Positions 1-5,242 of a stretch of DNA of 6,461 nt are shown in pieces (within the stretch, counting starts at the first letter, position 1; each line of letters begins with the position of its first letter). Under the pieces are notes generated by a model. It was not told the origin of the DNA and searched no databases. It worked only from the letters and a program-made list of their open reading frames with translations. Source of the stretch: Paracoccaceae bacterium (GTDB lineage Bacteria; Pseudomonadota; Alphaproteobacteria; Rhodobacterales; Rhodobacteraceae); contig SKOX01000357.1 in the NCBI GenBank assembly GCA_007119835.1, positions 1 to 6,461 of the forward strand. The letters run 5' to 3'. The translations under genes and the position numbers were made by a program.

Positions 1-1184
1 ACGCCGCGGGGGGCGTCGGGCATCAGGTGGAAGGGCTCGGCCACCAGCCGCTCGACCCGGTGGCGCGGGTTGAACGAGCCGTAGGGGTCCTGGAAGACCA
101 CCTGCATCTTCGCGCGCAGGGTGGCGGGAATGCGGTGGCCTGCCTCGACCGCCTCGCCGTCGAGCTCGATCCGGCCGCCCTGAAGCGGCTCGAGCCCGAG
201 GATGGCGCGGGCGAGCGTGGACTTGCCGCAGCCGGATTCGCCGACGAGCCCGAGGCTCTCGCCGCGGAAGAGGGTAAAGGAGACGCCCTTGACGGCGCGG
301 AAGGGCTCGCCGCGGCCGAGCCAGCCGGCGGCGGGCGCGGGGTACTCGCGGACCGCGCGCTCTACCTTGAGCAGGGGAACCCGCGTCAGCCGCTGCAGGC
401 GGTCGGGGCGGTGGGCCGAGGCGGCGAGGAGGGCGCGGGTGTAGGGGTGGCGGCGCTCGCGCAGGACCGAGGCCGAGGGGCCGGCCTCGACGACGCGGCC
501 GTCGCGCATGATGGCGAGGCGGTGGGCGAGGTCGGCGACGACGGCGAGGTCGTGGCTGACGAGCAGGAGGCCCATGCCGTCCTCGGCGACGAGCCGGCGC
601 AGGAGGTCGAGGATCTGCGCCTGGGTGGTGACGTCGAGGGCCGTGGTCGGCTCGTCGGCGACGAGGAGCTTCGGTCGCAGCGCCACGGCCATGGCGATGC
701 CGACGCGCTGGCGCTGGCCGCCGGAGAGCTCGTGGGGGTAGCGCGAGGCCGGGACGCGGGCGAGGCCGACGCGGTCGAGGGTTTCGCGGGCGATGGCGGC
801 CGCTTCCGCGCGGGAGGCGCGGGCGTGCAGGCGGACGGTTTCGGCGACCTGGGCGCCGATGGCGTGGAGCGGGTTCAGCGCGGTCATCGGCTCCTGAAAG
901 ATCATGCCGATGTCGCGGCCGCGGACGGCGCACAGGGCGCGCTCGGATTTCGCGAGCAGGTCGTCGCCCTGAAGCGCGATGCGGCCCGAGGCGCGGGCGC
1001 CGTGGGGCAGGAGGCCCATGATGGCGAGGGCGGTCATCGACTTCCCCGAGCCGCTCTCGCCGATGAGGCCGTGCACCTCGCCCGGGGCGAGGGCGAGGGA
1101 GACGTCGTCGAGGATCGGGGTGCCGTGGATCGAGAGGGTGAGGTTCTCGACGGCGAGGAGGGGCGTGGACTCGGAGCGCGTCAT
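1..1184 (-). CDS. ABC importer ATPase with two fused nucleotide-binding domains (DppD-DppF type), 3' end cut off by the window
   Basis: Cytoplasmic ATPase that powers the importer encoded just upstream. The 394 visible residues hold one complete ATP-binding domain and the start of a second. Domain 1 has Walker A GESGSGKS (42-49), Q-loop Q97 in IFQEP, signature LSGGQ (153-157), Walker B LLVADE (173-178) and switch H211 in SHD. The family's HPYTRALL stretch follows at 246-253. After a linker of about 35 residues, domain 2 shows Walker A GESGCGKS (315-322) and Q-loop Q365 in VFQDP. Its signature and Walker B lie beyond the left edge. Such fusions (as in GsiA and YejF) replace the separate DppD and DppF subunits. 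The ATG overlaps the upstream permease stop by four bases (ATGA), and GGAG sits six bases before it, indicating translational coupling. The family call is very secure; the substrate (peptide, glutathione, opine or other) is unknown. Confidence 0.96.
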   Translation of the reverse strand, partial: MTRSESTPLLAVENLTLSIHGTPILDDVSLALAPGEVHGLIGESGSGKSMTALAIMGLLPHGARASGRIALQGDDLLAKSERALCAVRGRDIGMIFQEPMTALNPLHAIGAQVAETVRLHARASRAEAAAIARETLDRVGLARVPASRYPHELSGGQRQRVGIAMAVALRPKLLVADEPTTALDVTTQAQILDLLRRLVAEDGMGLLLVSHDLAVVADLAHRLAIMRDGRVVEAGPSASVLRERRHPYTRALLAASAHRPDRLQRLTRVPLLKVERAVREYPAPAAGWLGRGEPFRAVKGVSFTLFRGESLGLVGESGCGKSTLARAILGLEPLQGGRIELDGEAVEAGHRIPATLRAKMQVVFQDPYGSFNPRHRVERLVAEPFHLMPDAPRG

Positions 1185-1993
1185 GCCCGGCTCCGGCGGG
1201 TGCGGGGGTCGATCAGGTCGCGCAGGCCGTCGCCCATCAGGTTGAGGCCGAGGACGGTCAGCACGATGGCGAGCCCGGGGAAGAGCGCGAGCCAGGGCGC
1301 GAAGCCGATCATGGTCTGGCTCTCGGCGAGCATCCGGCCCCAGGACGGTGTGGGTGGCTGGGCGCCGAGGCCGAGATAGGAGAGGCCGGCCTCGGCGAGG
1401 ATGCCGAGCGAGAACTGGATGGTGCCCTGGACGATCAGGAGGTTTGTGACGTTGGGCAGGATGTGCTCGACCGAGATGCGCGCCGAGCCCTTGCCGGCGA
1501 CGCGGGCGGCCATGACGAACTCGCGGGTCCAGAGCGAAAGCGCCGCGCCGCGGGTGAGGCGGGCGAAGACCGGCACGTTGAAGATGCCGATGGCGATGAT
1601 CGCGTTCGTCGCCGACGGGCCGAACACCGCGGTGATCATAATGGCGATGAGCAGGGCGGGGAAGGCGAAGACGAGGTCGTTGCCGCGCATGATCGTCTCG
1701 TCGAGCCAGCCGCCCTGCCGGGCCGCGGCGGCGAGGCCGAGGGGGACGCCGATGCCGATGCCGATGCCGACCGCGAGCAGCGCCACCGCGATCGAGACGC
1801 GGGCGCCGACCATGATCATCGAGAAGACGTCGCGGCCGAAATGGTCGGTGCCGAACCAGTGGGTGGGAGAGGGCGGCTGGAGGCGGTCGGCGATCTGAAG
1901 CGCCGCGACGTCGTAGGGGGTCCAGAGGAAGGACAGGAGGGCCGCGAGCACGAAGAGGCCCGCGACGGCGCCGCCGGTGACGAGGCGCCGCAT
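1181..1993 (-). CDS. ABC transporter inner-membrane permease, DppC/OppC family
   Basis: Second channel subunit of the importer, 270 residues. An N-terminal helix (about 8-24) precedes the family's HWFGTDHFGRDVFS segment (45-58). Hydrophobic helices follow at about 64-88, 106-124, 130-145, 186-204 and 231-254. The cytoplasmic EAA loop that docks on the ATPase runs about 157-181, with REF, ARVAGKG and a closing ILPN. Further family hallmarks are SYLGLG at 205-210, PSWG at 216-219 and NLMGDGLRDLIDPR at 251-264 near the C-terminus. The start chosen is the ATG that shares one base with the stop of the preceding permease gene (TGATG); AGGCGG lies five bases upstream. The reading frame stays open further upstream to 3079, but that stretch only shadows the other permease gene. 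A run of Gly-Ile pairs (residues 76-82) is encoded by a hexamer repeat. Substrate not deducible. Confidence 0.96.
   Translation of the reverse strand: MRRLVTGGAVAGLFVLAALLSFLWTPYDVAALQIADRLQPPSPTHWFGTDHFGRDVFSMIMVGARVSIAVALLAVGIGIGIGVPLGLAAAARQGGWLDETIMRGNDLVFAFPALLIAIMITAVFGPSATNAIIAIGIFNVPVFARLTRGAALSLWTREFVMAARVAGKGSARISVEHILPNVTNLLIVQGTIQFSLGILAEAGLSYLGLGAQPPTPSWGRMLAESQTMIGFAPWLALFPGLAIVLTVLGLNLMGDGLRDLIDPRTRRSRA
1748..1771 (-). repeat. In-frame hexanucleotide repeat inside the permease gene
   Basis: On the plus strand GCCGAT occurs three times in a row, followed by GCCGAC. On the coding (minus) strand this gives alternating Gly and Ile codons, residues about 75-83 of the DppC-type permease, within a transmembrane helix. 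Because the unit is six bases, copy-number change would add or remove two residues without breaking the frame. Confidence 0.85.
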
Positions 1994-2937
1994 CAGCGCC
2001 GCCTGAGGCGGGGGTCGACCGCGGCATAGGCAAGGTCGACGAGGAAGGTGACGAGGATCACCGCGAAGACCAGCAGCATGACGACGGATTCGACCACGAT
2101 CAGGTCGCGCTGGCTGATCGCCTGGAAGATCAGCCGCCCGAGGCCGGGCAGGAAGAACACGTTCTCGATGATGATGGCGCCGGCGAGCAGGAAGGAGAAC
2201 TGCAGGCCGAGGATGGTCAGGACCGGGATCATCGCGTTTCTGAGCGCGTGGTGGCGCAGGGCCTGGCCGCGGCTGAGGCCCTTGGCGCGGGCGGTGCGGA
2301 CGAAGTCCTCGCCGAGCGTGTCGATGAGCGCCGAGCGCATGACGCGGGCGAGGATCGCGGCCTGGGGGAGGGCGAGCGCGATGGCCGGCAGGGTGAGGGC
2401 CCTGAGCGCCGGGCCGGGGCCGTCCTGCCAGCCGGGAAAGCCGCCGGCGGAGAACCAGCGCAGGTTCACCGCGAAGACCAGCACGAGGAGCATGGCGAAC
2501 CAGAAGTTCGGGATGGCGATGCCGAGCTGGGTCGCGCCCATCACGCCGGTGTCGACGGCGGTGCCGCGGCGCGACGCCGCCCAGATGCCGACGGGGAAGG
2601 CGATGAGCGTGGAGAGGGCGAGGGCGTAGAGCGCGAGGGGCAGCGACACCCAGAGGCGGTCGACCACCATGTCGGCGACCGGCGTGCGGTAGGTATAGGA
2701 AATGCCGAAGTCTCCCCGGAGCATGCCGGTGACCCAGGAGAGGTAGCGCTCCACCGGACCCTGGTCGAGGCCGAGCTGGGCGCGCAGCGCCGCGACGGCC
2801 TCGGGGCTCGCGCCCATGCCTAGCATGAAGGTGGCGGGGTCGCCGGGCACGATCTCGATGGTCACGAAGACGACCACGCTCGCCACGGCGAGGCTGATCG
2901 CCAGCGACACGAACCGTCTCAGCGCGAAGCGGATCAC
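1993..2937 (-). CDS. ABC transporter inner-membrane permease, DppB/OppB family
   Basis: First channel subunit of the importer, 314 residues, the usual length for this family. Helix 1 (about 8-28) is followed by the PGDPA motif at 31-35 that marks DppB/OppB proteins. A periplasmic stretch contains LGLDQ and GDFGIS (55-80), and helices follow at about 97-120, 133-157, 180-199, 237-259 and 282-305. The EAA loop for ATPase docking is at about 209-235 (EDFVRTARAKG, then LRNA). The family's ending DPRLRRR is present. The start is a GTG at 2937, giving MIRFALRRFV; no ATG or GTG lies between it and the upstream in-frame TAA at 2994-2992. The ribosome site is unclear: AGGAGA is 16 bases upstream, and GGGG six bases upstream is weak. 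The stop overlaps the next permease start by one base. A 306-base gap separates it from the binding-protein gene upstream. Confidence 0.96.
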   Translation of the reverse strand: MIRFALRRFVSLAISLAVASVVVFVTIEIVPGDPATFMLGMGASPEAVAALRAQLGLDQGPVERYLSWVTGMLRGDFGISYTYRTPVADMVVDRLWVSLPLALYALALSTLIAFPVGIWAASRRGTAVDTGVMGATQLGIAIPNFWFAMLLVLVFAVNLRWFSAGGFPGWQDGPGPALRALTLPAIALALPQAAILARVMRSALIDTLGEDFVRTARAKGLSRGQALRHHALRNAMIPVLTILGLQFSFLLAGAIIIENVFFLPGLGRLIFQAISQRDLIVVESVVMLLVFAVILVTFLVDLAYAAVDPRLRRR

Positions 2938-3063
2938 CGCAGGCCCCGTCTCGTCTCCTCGGGGGTCGATGATTACCCGTCGGGCGCGGCTTTAGCCAGT
3001 GGCGGCCGCGCCGGCGGTCACGGCTTCGGGACCTGCCGCTTATCCGCGCGCCGTGATCGCTCC

Positions 3064-3114
3064 GGGAAACCGTCGGCATTCGGTCTGGGGAAAGTCGGCA
3101 TTTGGTCGGGAAAA
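3064..3114. repeat. Degenerate tandem repeat of about 20-24 bases in the gap between binding protein and permeases
   Basis: GTCGGCATT occurs at 3072-3080 and 3094-3102, 22 bases apart. GGGAAA occurs three times, at 3064-3069, 3088-3093 and 3108-3113. Together they make two good copies and one partial copy of the unit GTCGGCATT-N-GGTC-GGGAAA. The stretch is non-coding as far as I can tell. Direct repeats at about two helical turns could be stacked regulator sites for the downstream permease genes, or a decayed duplication. No known operator is recognised. Confidence 0.7.
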
Positions 3115-3126
3115 CCGGTCAACGAC

Positions 3127-3150
3127 GCATGTCCCAAAATTCTGGGATGC
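3127..3150. other. Imperfect dyad centred on AATT, candidate operator or hairpin
   Basis: TCCCA (3132-3136) and TGGGA (3143-3147) are inverted around AAATTC, and GCA (3127-3129) and TGC (3148-3150) extend the dyad with a two-base bulge. The centre AATT is itself palindromic, so only one position pair of the 16-base core is mismatched. The 60 bases at 3091-3150 are about 52% G+C (31 of 60) against about 70% around them. The short arms suggest a dimeric regulator site more than a terminator, and no T-run follows on either strand. Which regulator would bind is unknown. Confidence 0.45.
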
Positions 3151-3195
3151 TGCGGTGGGGCGCGCCGTGAAGCGGCGACGCTGCCGAAGGTCAAC

Positions 3196-3232
3196 CCGGT
3201 CGATCCGGCCGCGACTGCTCCGGACGGACCGG
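3196..3232 (-). other. Hairpin 12 bases after the binding-protein stop
   Basis: CCGGTC (3196-3201) pairs with GACCGG (3227-3232), and TCCGG (3204-3208) pairs with CCGGA (3220-3224), around an 11-base loop. Between the two arms, the transcript of the minus strand forms one G-U pair and one C-C mismatch, so the stem is about 12 base pairs in that orientation. No T-run follows, so it is not a standard intrinsic terminator. Placed directly after the binding-protein gene and before the permeases, it could protect the upstream message from 3' decay and cause partial termination. This role is inferred from position, as with the malE-malF intergenic structure. Confidence 0.5.
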
Positions 3233-3243
3233 CCGCGCGCGTG

Positions 3244-4713
3244 TCACTCGCGCCAGGAGACGCCCGTCATGTCGTTCGCCGGCGCCGGCGCGTTCTCCCA
3301 CAGCCCCTCGATGCGCGCGTCGGCAACGCCGGTCTTGGCGAGCTGGAAGAGGAAGGCGTTGACGTGCTTCGCCGCCACCCGCTCCTGCGCCGCCACGAGG
3401 AGCGCCTGCTGCTCCTCCACGTCCGGCGTGCGGTCGAGGGCGTCCATCAGCGCCCGCATCACCGGGTCGTTGTAGTTGAAGTAGTAGTCCTTCCGCCCGT
3501 AGATCCCGATGTCGAGCGGCTCGGTGTGGGCGACGATCGTGAGGTCGTAGTCGTGGCTGGTGAAGACCTGCTCGAGCCACTGGGCCCATTCCATCGTCAC
3601 GACCTGGACGTCGATCCCGACCGCGCGCAGCTGGCTGGCGATGATCTCGCCGCCGCGCCGGGCGTAGGAGGGCGGCGGCAGCGCGAGCCGCGCCGAGAAG
3701 CCGTTCTCCAGGCCGGCCTCGGCGAGCAGGGCGCGCGCCCGCGCGGGATCGTGTTCCGACAGATGCGTGAGATCGACATGGGCCGGATGATGCGGCGCGA
3801 AGTGGCTGCCGATCGGCGTGCCGTAGCCGAACATCGCGCCGTCGATGATCGCCTGGCGGTCGATGGCGTGCGCGATCGCCTGGCGCACGCGGATGTCGCC
3901 GAAGGGTTCGCGGGCGTGGTTCATGGCGAGGATTGTCTCGCCCTCGGTCGTGCCCACGATCACCTCGAAGCGCGGGTCGGCCTCGAACTGGGCGAGGTTC
4001 TCGGGCGCGGGGAACACCGGGAAGGCGTCGACGTCGCCGGCCATCATCGCGGCATAGGCGGCGGTGGGGTCGGAGATGAACTGGAAGACCACCCGCTCGA
4101 GCGCCGGCGCCTCGCCCCAGTAGTCCTCGAAGGCCACGAGCTCGACCTGATCGCCCTGCACCCAGCGGGAGAAGCGGAAGGGCCCGGTGCCGACGGGCCG
4201 GGTGCGGTTGGTCTCGGCGCTCGCCGGCGAGACGATGACGGCGTCGCCCCAGGCGAGGTTGAAGAGCAGCGAGGCCTTCGGCGCGTCGAGGCCGATCTCG
4301 ACCGTGACGTCGTCGATGACGTTGACCGAGTTGATCCCGTCGAAAAGCTGCGGCTGGGCGTTGACCGAGTCGGGCGCCATGGCGCGGGCGAAGGAGAAGG
4401 CGACGTCCTCGGCGGTGAACGGCGTGCCGTCGTGGAAGGTCACGCCCTCCTCAAGGAAGAACACCCAGGAGAGGCCGTCGGGCGCGATCTCCCAGCCATG
4501 GGCGAGGGCGGGCAGGATGGTGCCGTCCTCGGCGAAGCGGGTCAGCCCCTCGAAGACGTTGGCGTAGGTGACCTCGCGGATCGCGGCGGCCGCACCGGCG
4601 GTCGGATCGAGATGCGGCGGCTCGAGCTGCATGCCGATGGTGATCTCGGCCGCGGCGAGCGGCTGGGCTGCGACAATGGCGCCGGCGGCGAGCGTCAGGC
4701 GGAAGCGTGTCAT
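3244..4713 (-). CDS. Periplasmic solute-binding protein of the peptide/nickel ABC family (SBP_bac_5)
   Basis: Captures the substrate in the periplasm and delivers it to the two permeases encoded downstream; 489 residues, within the usual range. Residues 1-22 form a signal peptide (basic MTRFR, hydrophobic core, cleavage predicted at LAAA|E) with no lipobox cysteine, so the protein should be soluble. Family landmarks are the opening EPPHLDP (31-37), YANVFEGL (50-57), DGTPFTAEDVAFSF (94-107), VGTGPF (174-179), DYWG (197-200) and RQAIAHAIDRQAI (277-289). The long two-lobed fold continues to the C-terminal DMTGVSWRE. The ATG at 4713 is preferred over the in-frame ATG at 4791. It places the signal peptide at the N-terminus and has GGGGGA five bases upstream. 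Substrate class (peptide, opine, metal or other) cannot be settled from sequence. The gene lies 114 bases after the small membrane-protein gene on the same strand, so read-through from it is possible. Confidence 0.95.
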   Translation of the reverse strand: MTRFRLTLAAGAIVAAQPLAAAEITIGMQLEPPHLDPTAGAAAAIREVTYANVFEGLTRFAEDGTILPALAHGWEIAPDGLSWVFFLEEGVTFHDGTPFTAEDVAFSFARAMAPDSVNAQPQLFDGINSVNVIDDVTVEIGLDAPKASLLFNLAWGDAVIVSPASAETNRTRPVGTGPFRFSRWVQGDQVELVAFEDYWGEAPALERVVFQFISDPTAAYAAMMAGDVDAFPVFPAPENLAQFEADPRFEVIVGTTEGETILAMNHAREPFGDIRVRQAIAHAIDRQAIIDGAMFGYGTPIGSHFAPHHPAHVDLTHLSEHDPARARALLAEAGLENGFSARLALPPPSYARRGGEIIASQLRAVGIDVQVVTMEWAQWLEQVFTSHDYDLTIVAHTEPLDIGIYGRKDYYFNYNDPVMRALMDALDRTPDVEEQQALLVAAQERVAAKHVNAFLFQLAKTGVADARIEGLWENAPAPANDMTGVSWRE

Positions 4714-4752
4714 TCCTGTCCCCCGGGGTATGGTCAGGCGCCCTTGTCGCGC

Positions 4753-4794
4753 GGCAGGCGCGCAAGTCCAAGAAACGAGGCAGGCGCGCAAGTC
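4753..4794. repeat. 16-base direct repeat upstream of the binding-protein gene
   Basis: GGCAGGCGCGCAAGTC occurs exactly at 4753-4768 and 4779-4794, 26 bases apart, and AAGAA follows each copy with a one-base shift. On the minus strand each copy begins near a -35-like motif: TTGACT at 4796-4791 and TTGGAC at 4770-4765. Neither has a convincing -10 at 16-18 bases. It lies 40 to 81 bases upstream of the binding-protein ATG, where regulator or promoter elements would sit. Confidence 0.85.
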
Positions 4795-4820
4795 AAGAAG
4801 ATCGTGCGGCCTCGCGACGC

Positions 4821-4838
4821 GCCGGCGTCAGCGCCGGC
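4821..4838 (-). other. Perfect 7-bp hairpin with the stop codon in its loop
   Basis: GCCGGCG (4821-4827) and CGCCGGC (4832-4838) are exact inverted repeats around a four-base loop. On the minus strand the loop reads CTGA and includes the TGA stop of the small membrane-protein gene. The stem is very G+C-rich, but no T-run follows, so it is a weak terminator candidate at best. It may simply stabilise the 3' end of that message. Confidence 0.45.
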
Positions 4839-5082
4839 CGAGAAGGGCCCCGGTGATCGCGAGCAGGACGATGGCGCCGATGGTCGCGACGACGAGCGCG
4901 CCCCAGAAGTTCTCCGCCGGGCCGAGGCCGACCGCCGAGAACAGGAAGGCGCCGAGATAGGCGCCGATCACGCCGACGATCAGGTTGCGCAGGAGCCCGT
5001 GGCTGCGCCCCATGACCTTCTCGGCGATCCAGCCGGCGATCAGGCCGACGAAGAGAAAGCTGATCCAGCCGAGGCCTTCCAT
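4828..5082 (-). CDS. Small three-helix membrane protein, GlsB/YeaQ/YmgE (transglycosylase-associated) family
   Basis: An 84-residue, highly hydrophobic inner-membrane protein with glycine-rich helices at about 4-20, 32-52 and 60-80. Family hallmarks are FVGLIAGWIAEKVMG (11-25), NLIVGVIGAYLGAFL (33-47) and ATIGAIVLL (66-74). Members are widespread and often induced by stress or in stationary phase, but their molecular function is not established. Despite the family's old name, no enzymatic residues are seen. Two in-frame ATGs lie six bases apart. The second (5082) is chosen because AGGAG sits six bases before it, whereas it directly abuts the first (5088). MEGLGW also matches the short N-terminus usual in the family. 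The gene is divergent from dnaX, with 160 bases between the starts, and has a candidate EcfG-type promoter. The hairpin at its stop is listed separately. Confidence 0.93.
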   Translation of the reverse strand: MEGLGWISFLFVGLIAGWIAEKVMGRSHGLLRNLIVGVIGAYLGAFLFSAVGLGPAENFWGALVVATIGAIVLLAITGALLGRR

Positions 5083-5088
5083 GCGCAT

Positions 5089-5093
5089 CTCCT
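5089..5093 (-). promoter_or_regulatory. Ribosome binding site that decides the start of the small membrane-protein gene
   Basis: AGGAG on the minus strand touches the ATG at 5088 but stands six bases before the ATG at 5082. Normal spacing therefore favours the downstream start, giving 84 residues rather than 86. Confidence 0.7.
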
Positions 5094-5112
5094 GCCTGTT
5101 GTCCCCGGCGCC

Positions 5113-5137
5113 AACGCCGCAGGTCGCCGAACGATCC
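5113..5137 (-). promoter_or_regulatory. Candidate EcfG-type (general stress sigma) promoter of the small membrane-protein gene
   Basis: On the minus strand GGATC (5137-5133) is followed after exactly 16 bases by CGTT (5116-5113). The alphaproteobacterial EcfG consensus is GGAAC, 16-17 bases, CGTT, so the match is four of five and four of four. The predicted transcript would start near 5107, leaving about 25 bases of leader with the AGGAG site properly inside it. A stress promoter suits the gene family. Caution: short motifs arise by chance, and many Rhodobacterales lack EcfG. Confidence 0.4.
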
Positions 5138-5145
5138 GGGGCGGC

Positions 5146-5175
5146 GGCCTCGCTTGCCCCGGCCTCGCTTGCCCC
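5146..5175. repeat. Perfect 15-base tandem duplication upstream of dnaX
   Basis: GGCCTCGCTTGCCCC is present twice with no gap (5146-5160 and 5161-5175). It lies between the divergent starts of the small membrane-protein gene and dnaX. Each copy contains TTGCCC, a -35-like hexamer on the plus strand, so the duplication copies a potential promoter element. It looks like a recent replication-slippage event. Confidence 0.9.
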
Positions 5176-5197
5176 CGGTCGGGCGAGCCTTTAGGGT
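5169..5197 (+). promoter_or_regulatory. Candidate housekeeping promoter of dnaX
   Basis: TTGCCC (5169-5174), in the second copy of the 15-base duplication, is followed after 17 bases by TAGGGT (5192-5197). The -35 matches TTGACA at four of six positions. The -10 keeps only the T, A and final T of TATAAT. Transcription would start near 5204, about 40 bases before the TTG start. The match is modest and offered only because its position and spacing fit. Confidence 0.3.
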
Positions 5198-5206
5198 CGG
5201 GCTCGC
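5183..5206 (+). other. Inverted repeat in the dnaX upstream region
   Basis: GCGAGCC (5183-5189) and GGCTCGC (5200-5206) form an exact 7-bp inverted repeat around a 10-base spacer that contains the candidate -10. It could be an operator or an incidental hairpin. No T-run follows. Confidence 0.35.
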
Positions 5207-5242
5207 TCCACCCCCTCGCGCGAGAGGCCCCGGATACCCGCC

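Larger units (their letters stand above)
2938..3243. other. 306-base non-coding gap inside the transporter operon
   Basis: This lies between the stop of the solute-binding protein gene and the GTG of the first permease gene. It contains the hairpin at 3196-3232, the dyad at 3127-3150 and the tandem repeat at 3064-3114. A short palindrome GGCTTTAGCC lies at 2988-2997. I find no credible small gene: open frames crossing it continue out of frame through the neighbouring genes. TTGACC on the minus strand at 3122-3117 looks like a -35 box but has no acceptable -10 at 16-18 bases. A separate promoter for the permease genes is therefore possible but not shown. Confidence 0.6.

Noticed and set aside
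27..1379. Long plus-strand open frame of 450 codons
   Set aside because: It lies exactly antisense, codon on codon, to the double ATPase. Its product is low-complexity Gly/Ala/Glu/Arg, as expected from the G+C-biased third positions of the real gene.
1994..3079. N-terminal extension giving a 632-residue form of the DppC-type permease
   Set aside because: The extra residues are Arg/Pro-rich and are an out-of-frame reading of the DppB-type permease gene. The true start at 1993 fits the family length and the overlap with the preceding stop.
3064..3114. Possible CRISPR array
   Set aside because: There are only two to three degenerate units with no unique spacers between them, and no cas genes nearby.
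4714..4791. Upstream start giving a 515-residue binding protein
   Set aside because: It would put 26 non-signal residues before a clear signal peptide. The ATG at 4713 has a better-placed ribosome site and restores an N-terminal signal.
4821..4838. Intrinsic terminator after the small membrane-protein gene
   Set aside because: The stem is perfect, but no T-run follows on the minus strand. It is kept only as a hairpin.
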